64,000 nt of DNA from Rostratula benghalensis (Eukaryota; Chordata; Aves; Charadriiformes; Rostratulidae): positions 62,001-126,000 of the forward strand of contig VXAI01000194.1 of NCBI GenBank assembly GCA_013399305.1. The letters are read 5' to 3'. Positions 1 through 13,600 of this stretch are shown one piece after another (position 1 is the first letter of the stretch; each line of letters begins with the position of its first letter). Position numbers and translations under genes: made by a program. The notes beneath the pieces were generated by a model. That model did no database searches and was not told where the DNA came from. It saw nothing but the letters and a program-made list of their open reading frames with translations.

Positions 1-107
1 TGATGGCCTTGTCCCTGCCTTGGCTCTGCTGTAGCATCCCAGGAACTCCCAGGCTGGTGCCAGCAGAGAGCACTGCAGCACAGCCAATAGCAGCGTGGAC
101 TTTGGAG

Positions 108-126
108 AAAAAAATAAATAAATAAG
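108..126. repeat. Short A-rich / AAAT simple repeat
   Basis: A run of A leads into several AAAT units. It contains overlapping AATAAA hexamers, but there is no other sign of a transcript end. Confidence 0.7.
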
Positions 127-1028
127 GACTTTTATAAGCAATATTGCTGGAATTCTGCGCGGTTGGTCGGGGGAAGGTGTAATTCTGGATGAGCTCCTCC
201 AAGTAATGTGCAATCCAATAGTGTGTTTCTCTCAAGTGGAATCTCTCGGCGTTACTGGCTTTCCCTTGTTGCCTTTAGAGCAGACACTGACTGTAAAGCG
301 AGGAGGTTCCTTCGTGGACGCTGTGATGGGGAATGAGTTGATGTGGAACTACGTGCTGCTGCTTTGAATCTCTATTGTCTCTGTTGGAAAGAGCCTGGCC
401 CTGAGCTCTCGGGCTCCACTCCCCGCTGTCACCATTCCCTGGCCACGGGCTCCCAGTGGCCATCGACCCTGGGACCTGGGCCCACGCAGCTCCAGGGAGA
501 GGGACCAGGATGGGGAGCGGGCTTTGGCCTCGGCGCTGCGCCTGGCAGCTCCCTCTGATCATCATCAGTGACATCCCTGCTCTAAACAAGAACCTGGACA
601 AAAACTGATAACAGGAGCAACAAAACTCAGAATTTCCAGAACAATTCTTTTTACACTGTGTGGTGGCTGTTAAAAACCAAAACTGTGAAGGCATTCCCAC
701 TAAAGATACACCTTCCTTTTTTCAGTTAAAAAGGGAGCCTTTCAGGATGCTGAAATGTGTCTGAAAGATTTTACCAAGAGCAGATTTTCTTTGTTGCCTT
801 ATTACTGTGTGCAATAAATTATCAAGGAGATAACGGTGCTGCAGAATTTAGCTTAAGAAAGAATCCAATTAGATTATTCTGGGCTCGTTTCATACGGGAT
901 GATATGTGTTTCTGTTAAGATTTTTTTTCCTCTCGGGCCAGATAGCAGCTTCAAATCACTTCTTCTGTTTTATCTGTGATTACAGGCTCAAGGACAAGCA
1001 GCAAAAGCCCTCCTGTAAGGGATACAGC

Positions 1029-1048
1029 AGCCCCAGCCCCAGCCCCAG
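1029..1048. repeat. AGCCCC hexamer repeat
   Basis: Just over three tandem copies of AGCCCC, embedded in a GC-rich patch. It is short and probably ordinary simple-sequence DNA. Confidence 0.7.
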
Positions 1049-4000
1049 CATCCTCCCGGGAGGAGCATGGTCACAGCCCTGACCCGGGTTTCCACTCCCT
1101 CCCTGGCTGCTGCTCGCACCCCGGCTCCACGTGTGCCCGGGGGACACGGGGAAGCACCGGGAAGGGCAGCGAAGGCAGGAGGAGAAGATGCTGAAAAACT
1201 CTGGAGAAGTACATGGAAGTGCTGCCCACCCAGCTCCACGGTGTGGAGTATCAGGTGAGAAACATCCTCCAGTCTGGGGAGCAGGCTGACGTATCAGAGA
1301 GAAAATGTAATAAACTGATGTCCTGGCTGCTTCTGTGTTATCCCAGGTTTGTAGGGAGCTCCGTGTACCTGCAAAATACCCCTCTCGAGGTAGAGGACCT
1401 CACATGAAAATACTGACACAGACACTGGCTAGAGAGCAGTGTTAGGAAGCTGTCCATGGCACCACGTTGGGTGGCTCTCTCTGGATCTCCCCTCGCTCTC
1501 TGCTGCAGTAGGATGACGCTCCACATAGTTTTTGTGAGTGATGTCTTCAGCACAATTGCCACTTAGACTGACTTACACCATCTCCTGGGCTCACTATCCC
1601 CGTTTCTCTGGCGCTTCACGGCAGGTTTTGAAGAAGGTGGGCTATGGGACCGGTACCCTCGGGGGAGATGGAGCTGACACACAGCTCGGCGAGGCAGAGC
1701 AGCGGGACACGGGGGCGAATCCTTCCAGGAGCAGGAGTGTTTGTTTTGCTTTTTGAGTGATGACAAGTGAGCAAACAAGATCTGAATCTCACATCTGCTC
1801 CGAAGACTTCTCTTACTCTCTGTAAGTAGCCAAAACATATCAGGAGCTGGTAAGACAACATGTCTGATGGATTTATGCTTTTTTTTTCATCAGCTTTCTG
1901 AAAAGTGGAAGTTAGATGACAAAACATTTCATAAGCAGTCACAGAGTCCATCTCTCGGCATGTGGGAGTACTGATAAAAGCCAGCTTTGCCTGCAATTGT
2001 AAGCTGCACGTAGGTGCCCTTGACTGGAGCTCTGTAACCTCGTCTTTCCCGTGGGACCTGGCTGACCAGCACCACTTGGCAGTGTTGGCTTGGCTCACTT
2101 AGGGAGAAGGTGACCAGGGAGAGGGTTTTGTGTTTTTTCCTGTGGTGCTGTTCCTCAGAATGGGCTGTTACTCCCCTTTGGTGATGTTTGGAGAGATTTT
2201 TATCTGCCTGGATGCTGCTAGATGAAATTATTCAGAATATCTGTTTTCTGACCATTTGGAAATAGCTGTGGGCTGGCTGCTGGCAGCTAACAGGTCTGTT
2301 ATGACACAGGGAAGATATCCAAACCCATTTAAATAATCTTTTCTCTGTTCTGTTTAAATAGATGGCAGTTATCCTTCAGGGTAAATAGACTACCTTCCAG
2401 GTACTCTGTCATCTTTAGACACACCGTGCAGTTCGTTATAGCAGCACTAAATCAAAACCACTTCTTGTCAGAAGGGACCTTCCCACCTCCTTCCCCTGAA
2501 ACCTGACAGTGCACACAGCAGATAATGGTTTTCCTGCTCAGGTGACCCCCGGTCCCTCTCAGCCCCACCCTCTAAGTGGGTAATTGAGACGGTGACATAG
2601 TGCGTTCTTCGTGGCTTCCCCAGAAGTAGAGGTTTCCTAAGCACATTAGAGAATAGGACTGGAATAGCTGAGTAAAGGAGAAATGAACTCAAATACGTGC
2701 CAAATGTCCCTGGGATTTTGCATGGTGGGAAGGAAATTGGCGGAGGGTGGTGAGGGAATGGAGCTGATGTGCCCGGGGAGCCATCGGCAGCCAGGGGAGC
2801 ACAGAGCTCACCCCAAAGAGTCCCACACCCAGCCCTGCGGTCCCTGCTGTCCCCTCTGCAGCACCCACTGGTCCCCACATCCCACGCTGGCACACAGACA
2901 CCACGGACTGTGTGGCAGTGACAGAAGAGGTGTTTAGCTGTTACTGCAGTGAAAGTGATTATTTATTATTAAGGTCTAAAGGCATGTCAAGCTACATAGC
3001 GACCAAGTGGAAGGAGGTGATTTTTAGATCAACATCTCCCAGTCCAAGTGTCCAGGTATTTACTAGATTTTCTTCAGCCAGGCTGGCAGAGGGTAAGTTG
3101 TCCCACGATGAATGACACAAAGTTTGATTTAGGCTACAGTGATGAAGGTAAACCCCAAAGGTGGAGTGGTGTGTTCCTTCATCCCACCTTTTGCTAAGGA
3201 GCTTTCATATTAGACCAGAATTACGACAACACTTAAAACTGATATAAAAAATGCTATAGCTTCTAACATCTGAGATTGATATTGATGGCTTTTGTACCAG
3301 AGCCACCTCCCTCCTCATAAAGCTGCACATCAGCTTTGAGATGCCAGACAAGAGACCACCTGCCTTTCTCCTGATTTATTACCAGAGTCATCTGGTGCCA
3401 TTTGATTCCTCCCAGTATGAAACCATTCATTATTTATATTGTGAAGAACCAGAAATAGCTGTCTGGTGTCTGTTTGCAGGCTGGCATCGGCAGAGGGGAG
3501 CATGGGGTGTTCTGAGCATCCCTACCAACATCCAAGATGTAAGAGGGAAACTGCCCTGAGGCCACCATGGAAGGAACAAAACGAGGAATGAAAGTGATAG
3601 ATTTGTGAGGTGCTGCTCAGGGCTCCTGTGCTGGCACTGAGGGACACAACGTGCTGTGGGGAGAGGCACGTCCTCCTCACCACCACCTCTGCCCTCACAC
3701 ACAGCTCTGACAGAATGGAGAGGATTTAGGACTTTTTAAAAATCTGCTTAAACCAGTCTATATGTTTGGAGCTCTACCAATCTTGGTCTGTCAGGTTCTC
3801 CTGACTCTTAAACAGCTGGTTTGGTGTTTGCTTGGTAATTAGGTCTGTTGGCTGTGGTCTGTATTATTTTACATCTTAACCTTTCCTTTCAAGCTTCTGG
3901 TTCCTAATAATCTCACAGCTCGAATCGCCACAAAAGCTGTGTCTCCTACATGGACATGGGGGAAACCACAAAAAGCGTGTAAGTGTGCGGTGGTGGTAGC

Positions 4001-7000
4001 ACAACAGAGCTGTCACGAGGGGAGGGTGGGTTTCATATGAAAGCTTCACGGTTACAGTGACAAATTCTGTATTTCTGGTGTGCTCGTGGGTGTTTGATCA
4101 GTGCTGCCTTCTCTTGAGATGCCGTGTAAAACCAAATTTGGAAAAAAAAAGGCGAAAGACCAGGCAGGATGGGAGCTGGAAGGAGGCCCAGGATTCAGAG
4201 CCAGGAAAATCAGGCTTCTTAGGAAAAGGTGAATATTCTGGAGGAGAAAGGCCTCTGTAGATGCAAATGCAGACTTGAAATCATTCTCATGTGGTGTTTC
4301 ACTGAATTAAGAAGTTAGTATTTTCTGCAGAGAATTAGTAGAGAAGCAGATGAACAGCAAAGACCGCCAGGTATTTCCTAGCAAAGCATTTTCTCCTTAT
4401 TATTTTCTGTTGCCTTCCTCCTCTGCTTAAAAAACTATATCCAATCACAAACGATGTATTAGTGCAGACCTCTGCCAGCTAAGCAGCCAGTGAGTGTCCT
4501 GGAGGATGCAGATGCCAGCTCCTCAGGGGACAGGAGGGACACTCGCCAAAAGGAACTTTCCAGAACATACTGATGAACCTGCAGAAGTGTCCCAAGCGGT
4601 GTGTGCAGGTGTCTCACCAGGGTGAAAACTGTTTGTGGGGTTTTTCCTTTGTGCTCTTGCTCAGCACAAACCGCTTCGTATTTGTTTTACTGGCAAAATA
4701 GTAATTTTATTTATTCCTTGAGCAAAGGTGTTGCCACAGAAAGGCTTCTGCTGTCAGGCAGAGCAGAATGGGATTCCCAGGATGCTGGGGAGTCAGAGCC
4801 CAGCAGGGCTCGGGTCCCTCTGCGCTTCACGTGCCGGCAGTGAGATCGTGTTTATCAGCCACAGTTCATTTCACCATTATTAATCTTTGAGGCTTGCTAT
4901 TGGTTTGCTTCCCTCCCCAGACCGCAGAAGCCTACACTCGCTTCTCTCCCTTAGGGAAAATAAATTTTAAAAACTTTTTGAGCAAGAGAAGGAAGAGAAA
5001 ATCAGACCATTTTCCTGAGGCCACAGAATTTCTCAGATATCCATTTCAAGGTGTTTATTACAGCCTTTCATCCCATCCCCTGGCTGTTGAGACTAAATTC
5101 CTTGCCTGGCAACAGATGGGATGCCAATGTATTTTTAGCAGTTTGTTTGCTTTGGTTGAGCCCTTAAACAGTATCCTGCTTTTAAGTCCTTGAATTACCT
5201 TGGGGCGAACAAGCTGGGCTGAACTTCTCTGCTCAAGGAAATGTGGGAGAGAAACTCCCTGTGACAAGGAACTCTCTTGGCTGCATGAAAACAACATCTC
5301 TTCCTCCAGGGGACCTGGGGTGTGTTGTAACTCAGCTGGCACCCCGTGCTGGCAGTGGACTGGCCCAGTTGGCCTTGCTGGTCTAACAGACCCCCCGGGT
5401 GAAACACATTCCTGTGGCCAGTGCCTGGCTGGAGCCCCTCTGCGGGTCCATCCTTCCCATCCTCACTCATTACCACAGCCATCCCACAGCCAGGCCGGAC
5501 TCCTCGCTCTCGGGGCTGGAGGAACACACATGGATGCACAAATCCACGCAAAAACTCTTCAGAGGACTTTTTAATGCTCTCTGCAATGACTGTAACAGGG
5601 ATCATTCCTTTCAGCAGGCCGGTGTCTCTGCTGCACCGAGAACAAAGCCTTTCCCTCGTCCTCCACTGAAAAGGTCTTAGTGAAGCTCTGCCCACTCCTG
5701 AGAAGCCTCAAAATCTTTGTGCTCGTTCCAGCATCGAGCTGTATCCAAAATACGAGAGTTACCACGTCTCTCATGTCCAGAAAACGAATTGCTGTTATTA
5801 GAGATATTTTACTTCTGGTCTCCTTTCACCCATTTTTTCAGTTTTTCACTAGAATTATCCTTTGAGTCACAGAAAGTTCTTTTAAACTCCTCCTTTTGGG
5901 TTTTTCCCCTTTAAATTGCTTTTAATTATTAAATGTAATGGAGGGGCTTTGATTGGATTCCTCACTCAGATGGTTAATTAGGTGTATCTAAATAAGTTAT
6001 AAAATGTACTCCTTTGGACTCAATTCCTTTCCCTTTATCCAAACTGAAATACACCGTTCTCCAGAGAGTTCTTGTTTGAGAATTGACTGAAGGTAATTAT
6101 TTCAGATAATTAAGATCACTAAGCAAGTAATTTAATTTTCTTCCCTGCCTCTTCCTCCCCCCAAGAAATGTAAATGTCTGTGTAACCACTCGATCAATAA
6201 AAAAACCTTTTGAAAGGTTAAGTTGGCCGAGGATGTTGGTAAGTTAGATGGGACTGGCATGAAGGGAAATTCAGGAGAGATGTTTAGAAAAGTAATTAAA
6301 TTTCCAGTTGAATGATATTTTTTTTTTTTTGCCCCTTTTTTGTTTATTTTGTTTTGGGTTAGGGTTTGTTGCTGTTTCTTTTTGGTTTTTACTGAATTGC
6401 CAAGGGGACAGCAGGCAGAGAGGTCTCCCCTCTGTGGCCAAACGAGTTGATGGAGATCAGGTGTGGTGGGGCTGGGCTGGGACCGGCAGCTGGAGGGGAA
6501 CGGTGAATTGTCTTGGGGTGAGGGGGTCCCACCTCTGAGAGGTGCAGCAGACCTCATTTAGCAAGGACTGTGGTGGGGTAACAAAGGCAAAATGGAAGTT
6601 CAGGGCCTTGGAAGTCTGAAAAAGCTGGGAAAGAAAAGGTATTTGGGGGTTTGTACTTTCTTTTTCCTTCTCAATCTTTCATTGTTTCTGAGTATCTGGT
6701 TGCTGCACAGCTTGGGTTCAGCATGTGGTTGGGGAAGCCTGGAAGAAATTTGCTGTAGTCTCTCTGGTGGGGTGAGTAGCCAGCAGGAGACAGGATTGAT
6801 TTTCTCTAAGTTACAACACTTTTCACATTTACTAATTTAAAGCTGGAGGAGGGCTGGAGTTTGGGCTCCCTCCTTTGTGCCTGGTCTGGGGCTGTGAGAC
6901 AGGAGCCTGCTTGTTGAGATCGATTTCTGTGACCAAAGTGGCTTCTCCTTGTTCAGTGAGATCCTGAGTCCTTCCAGCTGAACCTGCTGCTTGGCTTTCC

Positions 7001-7539
7001 CCTCTCTCGTTCCAAATGTTTTTTTCTTGTCTTACCTGCAGCTTGTCCATGTCCCAGGCTGCTTGTGTGGAGAGTTGGTGATGTTTACACAGAAAACATC
7101 TCTTATGGTTCCCTTTCCCTGTAACTCTGTGGGATCTCAAAGTGCAAGTTCAGAAAGCATTGAGTCTCAGGAGTGCAGGGTGGCTGGGTACAGAGCAGTA
7201 GAAAATAGCAGCACTTAGACTTAAGCAGCTTTGGGGATTTAAACTTTATTCAGCCCTGTATCCTGGGCTGGGCCTTAAGCTCAAACCACATCTACAGCTG
7301 GGTTGCACCTTCCTGGCCTGGCGAGTGCTGCCCAAATCCAGTAGCCCGGGGCAGGGGGTTGCTGCCAGAGGAGAGGAGCTGTGGCTCTCACTGGGGTGGA
7401 GGAACCTCTCACGGCTGTGGAAGTCTGGGCTGGGCTTGTGGAGATCTGGGCTGGATGTGGAACCACTGGGGATGTGTCTGAAGTACTTCTGGAAGTCACT
7501 CTTGCTCAGGGAGGACAGACCGGCTGCTCCTGCACTTAC

Positions 7540-7629
7540 CTTAAACTGCTTTGGCTCCTCCTCCGGAATCTCTCTGGAGTCCCCTGGAAGCTGTAGCTGC
7601 TGTGAAGGTCGCTTGTAACATGATGCATA
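7540..7629 (-). other. Candidate 90-nt exon on the minus strand (unproven)
   Basis: Seen in sequence: on the minus strand a consensus donor, AAG followed by GTAAGT, begins just past 7540. A pyrimidine-rich stretch ending in AAAG precedes 7629. The 90 nt between are exactly 30 open codons, starting Tyr-Ala-Ser-Cys-Tyr-Lys and ending EEEPKQFK, inside a longer 171-codon open frame. A length of 30 codons in phase 0 would suit a cassette exon. Against it: the acceptor has A rather than C or T before AG, the surrounding frame is open by itself, and I do not recognise the peptide. In 128 kb of double strand about one perfect donor of this class is expected by chance. The candidate is therefore weak. 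Confidence 0.2.
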
Positions 7630-10600
7630 CTTTGGGGAAGCAAAAGGTCTGGGGCTGTTTAAATGTGCCTTTGTGGAAAGGACAGAGCCCAGCCCCTCTG
7701 CCAAGGGTCTGGGGACACCTTGTGCTTCTGCAGCAGGGAGTTTCCCAGCCTTGAACTCCAAAGCTTCCCTCGTTTTCTAGTTCCTGTCCTTCTCTAATGA
7801 CTGCAGACTTTTATTAAAGCCTCCTGCGGTGCGTTCATTCCCATTTCTGTTTTACAAGGGCCACTCACTGAAAAGCACAAACACCTCAGCAACCTCTCTG
7901 TGCCCAGCTTTGGAGCCGGGGTAGAGGCGAATCCCTGCGATCCCCTGTGCTAATTAGTACAGGGGGCTGTGGAGATGTTAATACCCGATCTTGCAGGGCT
8001 GACAGAAAGGATTAAAGGTTGTGGTGGAATCAGGTGCCTGTAAAACAGAGGGTTCAGGGTGCTGCTGTGTGTGCTGAGCCCGGGCTGGGAGGTCAGGGCT
8101 GCTCGTGCTCGCTGAAGGCACGTGCTGGTGCGAGTCCGGGCGGGAGCCTTCGGAGACGCGTGGGAGCTGCCGGGAAGGTCTTAATTCTTTGAGCTTTGAT
8201 GGTATCAGATGCTGTCAGAAATTCTTGAAATAATGCCTATACCTTGTGGCTAAAGAAATAGGATCTTTGAATCCTCGTGTTTTCTAAACAGCCTTGCTGC
8301 TGTGGGTCGGAAGCTCTGTGGGGCACGTGCTGCGTGCTTACGGGCACCTACTCCTGTGAAATCCAGTGACCTGAGACCAGCAGGGCCCTGGTGATGTGGG
8401 TGCTGCCCACAGCACTGGCACAAGGTCCACCAGACAGTGACCAGAAACGCATTTTTTTCCCACCAGTGTGACAAACTGGGACACTGGTTTCCATCGTGTT
8501 GGGATGCTGAGGTGCTCGGGTGGGAGGGTTGGCAGAAAAGGAAGAGGCACCTTGAGAATCTTACTGGTTCCAGAAGGGCCACTCCAGAATGTGTTTGTGG
8601 AAATCAGATCCTGGACAAGATGTACCTTTTGCAGACCTCTTCTCCCTGGCCTTGCCCAATCTGTTCTTGTGGCTCATGTGATGAAATTCCTGAGATGTGG
8701 ACAGCCCTCTCTGACAGCCAGGAGCCCTGCTTGAAGCTGTCACTGTGTGGGCATGGGACAACAGTGATGTCTCACTCTTATTCGTAGCTCTTGGGGTTCT
8801 GTGTTGCAGTTGGGTGTTGGAACCCTTTGCCCACACAGATTCCGTGGTCCTTACCCTGAAATGTTTGCAGTTTCAGGCCCTGGTTCCCCAACGAGGTGGT
8901 TTTGGGTGAATCTTTCAGGATATGTGTGTGTGACAGGTAATACTCAACCTGTCTAAAAATGGTAAAAATCTTGCTGTTATTAATAAAGTTTTTGTGTTTT
9001 ATGATGTTTGGTGTGCCTCCTTGGCACCCAGAGGATCTCAGGCCTTTGATCCAGAGGGTGTGATTTATTGGGCAATTACACATCTATGCACCATCACTCA
9101 TGCTGGAAAGAGGTGCTGTGATCTCATCAGTCTGGGAGAACGCGACATGGAAGGACTTTTATCAAATGAAGGGGGGGCTGATGGATGGAGAAGTCGGGGA
9201 AGTATTGATTCCAGCCAATATATTATCTTCTACATTAATATTGCACAGACAGTAGCAAATAGAGACCCTGCACTGGTGTTAGTGTTTTTTCCGTGGTGAA
9301 GAATTGCCCTTCCCTGAAGTTTCATTTCAATGAGGAATGATGTTTTGGGGCATTAAATGTTTTCTTACGGAAATGTTTCATTATACAAAGAAACGGGCAA
9401 AAGGCACAATTATTTTGTGCCCTCTGAGGAGGAAAAGATGTCAGGTGAAAACACCCCACTGTGGGTCCTACAGTGTTTTTCTGGAGGTGCATGGAGGATG
9501 GTGGCCCAGGCCATCCACTTGCAGGTGAACTTTGGTGGTGGCTATGGAAAGGTGAGATCAGGGCACTTTTAATCTGTGTACTCCCGTTGACTTTCTAAAT
9601 AGCAAATGGCTCCTGAGTCAGGGCTGGAATATGCATTATGTGACACAGGTTCTCCCCTTCTAGTACTCCTTCCTTTTAATTGGAAGGTCACTCTTGAGTT
9701 TAGCAGAGGTTTTTCTGTTGACTGATGTGTTTCTCCTGCTCTCTGTTCTACCTTGTAATACTGGATTTATTAATGTATCAGCAGAGTTCTTCCCATATTC
9801 ATCAGGGCCAGATGGTGATAAGAAGGACTTGTGCTTTAAAAATTACCTTCCTGCTTTTCTTCCCCCTCCCACTCCCCCCCCAACAAAAGAAAGGGGAAGG
9901 GATTAATCTCAGACCAGCAGTGTTTCAGTTGATGCCTGCCTCCAGAAGTCGTTAGTAAAATGACCTGGTGATCAGACTGATGTGAGAGACCTTGACTTGT
10001 GCTGACAGAAGAGAGGGGGAACAGCTCTGAAGATTTCTTGCTCCCACTGGGATGAGGACAGGGTAGGGGATGCCTGGGGGTGGGGGCTGCCGATGGGGCA
10101 GGTCTCTGCAGACCACACACGTTCCATAACCTCAGCACAGAGAACCCATCCCCACGGGGGAGATGGAAGGGGTTGGTGTGTTTGTGTAGCCCTCCCACTG
10201 CCTGTGGTTCTTGAGACACTAAAAATATACGGTAAAGCAGTTGAAGATGCTGCATTTGCAGTTGAAGAACGCTGAACATAGGCCATAATGATGAACTTAC
10301 AAATAAAGTGTCCCTCTTTTGTAGATCAATGCCCTTGAGCTGAAAGGAGCTAATGGTGCTTTGCTCCTGGCATCAAGCATCCAGCTGCTGCGGGTGCTTT
10401 CTGTGCCTGTTGGCTCCTGTTGATTCCTGGTGTTCTCTGTGTCCCATGAAGACAGGATCCCAGCTTCAGGGAGCACAAGGTCTCCAGGTGGCTGGGGTTT
10501 CCCCCCTCCTTATCCCCTTCCCGAACGCTGAAGAGTGAGTTGTCTGTGTGTTAGAGGGGTGTGAAGGTGGATTTGGATTTATTTGGGTAAGGAAGCCGAG

Positions 10601-10845
10601 GAGGGTGTCTGGGACCACTTGTTCATCAGGCAGTAAAACTGGGCAGATTCTGCAGGGCCATCTCGGTCCAACTCTCCTTGCTCCAGGCTTTGCAAACAAA
10701 AAGGCTTGGCTACACCGAGCAGGGGATGGGTGTATTTTCCCCCGGTCCCCACAGGAGGTCACTGGAACATTGTTTACCGTTGTCTGTCAGAACAAAGGAA
10801 TTGCAAACCCGACGGTTTATGAAATTAATGGTTTAAATTCGGAGT

Positions 10846-10865
10846 GATTTTTTTTTAAAAAAATC
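10846..10865. repeat. A/T inverted repeat (potential hairpin)
   Basis: GA, nine T, seven A, then TC form an almost perfect self-complementary segment of 20 bases. A + strand terminator role is not implied. It may simply be fused homopolymer tracts. Confidence 0.6.
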
Positions 10866-11394
10866 AATTTTACGTGTGAAAATAAATCTTCAAATTGCTC
10901 CGAATCCTTGTTTGTACCATGTATTTCATAAACAGTTCTTACGGTCTGGGGAGAGATGAGCAGAGCTGTTATTTTACAAAATTATGGATCAAGTGACAGG
11001 AATTTTGGGGAGGGCTCCTGTGATGGGTTCTCTCTGCCCCAGCTTCACCCCCTGCCAGACGTGCCCCAAGTGTGAGAACATACCTTAAGCCATGCTGTGG
11101 TCACCAGTGGGAAACGTGACCGCAGCCATTGCCCGTCACTTCATGGCATGTGTGGTGTTAGACCTGCTGGGAAGACCACGAGCAGTTCCCTGTTCTGCAA
11201 AGGTCATCTTATTAAATCTGGTTCAGACCAGGGAGGCAAAGAATGACCACCCTGCCCTGCAGGAGCAGTTCCTGCCCACACAGAATTTTGGGGAGCCTCT
11301 TGGATGCCCCTCCTGTCCTAGGCACAGCCTCCCCACCCATGAGGAGTCCTCTGCACTGGGTGCTGGAGCAGAAGCCGATGCCTGAGTAACAGGA

Positions 11395-11640
11395 TCTAAT
11401 TATCAGCAATAAGAAAAGTTTGGCAACTAGTCATGGAGTCGGCAATAAAATGAAACAAAGCTTCCCAACCCATCTATCAAAGTGCGTGCAGTTGCTGTTA
11501 ATGATAGACTGAATAATAATTAGTATTAACTGAAAAGATCCTTTTATATTTCCCAGTGATATTTAAAGCCAAGAAGTAGACTCCTGGCTCTTGGGTGGTA
11601 TCCAGTTTCAATATAGCACTGGGATTTATATTTTCATCTT
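11395..11640. promoter_or_regulatory. AT-rich enhancer-like block (candidate conserved non-coding element)
   Basis: An AT-rich island inside GC-richer DNA, with repeated homeodomain core motifs (AATTA, TAATTAG, TTAATGATAG) and no usable open frame. Elements of this look around vertebrate developmental genes are often conserved enhancers, but conservation cannot be seen in a single sequence. The boundaries are approximate and are set where the local composition changes. Confidence 0.25.
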
Positions 11641-13600
11641 CATATGTAAAGTGTGTTTGTGAAATGTGTCAGCTTATGGCAAATTATGTGCCATTTGCTG
11701 GAAGTTTTTGAATACAGGAGTGCAGGCAGCTGATTGACTAGAGCAGAGCTTGGGCTCCTTGGAAAATGTGTGGGAGGAGCTGGGGATTTCCATTTCAGAT
11801 GTAGGTGCTTCCTTGAAATCTGTTTCTGCAGGCAGCTGATGGATCCAAAAGCCCTGCTGGAGTATTTCTCAAATAAACAGAAATGCAAACGCAGGAAATC
11901 TCAGAATGTAACGCTCTCCACAAACATTTCTGTTAGAGAAACACAATTTGCTGCTGAAGACTTTGGAGCAGAAGTTTAAAGTGTTTGCATGCCCACGGGG
12001 AGTGGTGGGAGCAGGCGCTGCCTCCCCGGGTGCCGTTAGCAATCACATCAGGTCTGTCTGGTGAGGGGGATCCATCTCTTGGCCTGTGGCAGGCACCAGA
12101 ATCCTCATGGGAAAGTATTTTTACCAGCCAACAACGTGTTTTTCTGTTCTCCTGTGTGGCCCTGTCCAAGCTCCACGTTAGGAAGGAGGTGGGTGAGGGA
12201 AACCCCGGTTCCAGTTCTGCCGAGGGCTGTGCTACCCCGGTGGCATCAGTCACCCTGCGGGGCTTTGAGGGGCCTCTGGCAGACAGCAAATGCTGATGTT
12301 GGTCTGATGGCCCAGCTGGAGACGTGCTCTCCAGGGGAAGAGTCAAACTGAAGGGAGATAAAGTGACTCTTCAGACACTGGCCCTGTCTCTGCTGTCCCC
12401 GTGGCTGGGAGCTGAGGGAGACCCCGCTGCTGGGCTCTTCCCAATGGAAACACTGGAGTTACAGAGACTTCAGTAATGCTTGATTGTGTTTAGCGAGTAA
12501 TTTTCTGAACCTAAATAATAGGTTCTCCTGGAATTGGTGATGAATGCAGGGACTTCAGTCCTGAACCACGGAGATTTGATTAACGCATTGAACTGATGAG
12601 GTACTCGGTTGGAATGAGAATGCACTTTTCTGTCAGCTCTCTGTAATGCACTGTTTGAGAGATCCACGCTGGAGTTCTGTGAACACGGTGCTGCTTCTGG
12701 ATTCGAATGGGACAGGCCCTCTCCTGAGCCGTTACTGTCATTCTGGAGCTGGAGGTCTCTGCTCCTTATTTAAAGCTTTTGGCAAACGTGGGGGAAAAGA
12801 GAGCTGGCCTGGTGTAAGCTGCCAATAACGTATTGCCAGAGAACCATCCCGTTATCTTGACATTTTTCAGCTTCAAAGAGGTTCAGAACACCCTCGTGCA
12901 GACATCCAAGGAAGAGGAGAGATGGCTCAGTTTGCACCACGGCACCGAATCCCCGCCTGGGATGGGTCTGGAGCAGGGCTTCTGCTTTGGCTTCATTTAA
13001 CAGCTTATCCTTAAATGTTTGCACTAAAGCCCTGGAGCCCTGAGAAAGAAGATGCAAATAACTTGACTCTTTTCCCATGGAAGCAATTAAGAAAGTGTGT
13101 TAATAAGAAATCAAGTTGTTTGTAAATTTTAATGGTTTAAAAGATGCCTTAGGGAAATCACAAACAAATAGGACACTCTGTTTGATGCAGGCCCTTGCTA
13201 GCCAAGCAGCTCCACCTATGTTGTAGATGTGATCAATTAAAAATTATCAGGAGAAAATGATGCGTTCTTTTAATTTAACATGCTTACCCAGAAGGATTTT
13301 CTAGCGTAATGATTAGAGGCTAGGAGGAAAATGTCATTTTGTTTTATTTCCTCCCCACTTACGAAAAAGGGAAGCGGTTCTGCGTTTGCTGTAGGCTGGC
13401 TGGAAACACTGAGAGCAAAAATCAGCAGAAAGTTGTGTTAATGTTGCAGGCAATGCTGGAAAATGGATTTAACCGAGTGCTGCTGGTTGGCGAATGGCAT
13501 GGACAGAGTTTGGGCAGTGGGACCTGTCTCTGGTGTGGGTTTGGTGTTTGCTGGTGTCACCCAGTGCTGTAGGGACGGGTTGATTTGGGGGATCCTCAGT

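Larger units (their letters stand above)
1..6500. other. Non-coding stretch, no gene recognised
   Basis: I see no convincing gene here. Open frames are short, overlap on both strands and have no recognisable domains. Visible structure is limited to simple repeats: an AAAT run near 108-126, an AGCCCC hexamer run at 1029-1048 and a T-run near 6319-6331. AATAAA hexamers occur near 113 and 811, but nothing upstream looks like a terminal exon, so I do not call them polyadenylation sites. A CAG/GTGAGA donor-like site lies at about 1252-1260. The frame before it is open only from a nearby stop, and purine-rich DNA rather than an acceptor precedes it. Composition alternates between GC-rich and AT-rich patches, as in bird introns or intergenic DNA. 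Confidence 0.6.
6501..13600. other. Non-coding stretch holding one candidate exon and one AT-rich block
   Basis: No gene is recognised apart from the candidate minus-strand exon at 7540-7629, listed separately. The longest open frame runs on the minus strand over 7246-7761 (171 codons). It is rich in Ser, Pro and Gln and has no known domain. An A/T inverted repeat lies at 10846-10865 and an AT-rich enhancer-like block at 11395-11640. The remaining frames are short and overlap on both strands. Confidence 0.55.

Noticed and set aside
6349..6370. GGGTTAGGG telomere-like word
   Set aside because: A single occurrence in a T/G-rich tract, not an interstitial telomere array.
7246..7761. 171-codon minus-strand open frame as a single-exon gene
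   Set aside because: No recognisable domain, composition biased to Ser/Pro, and a perfect splice donor inside it argues against a continuous coding frame.
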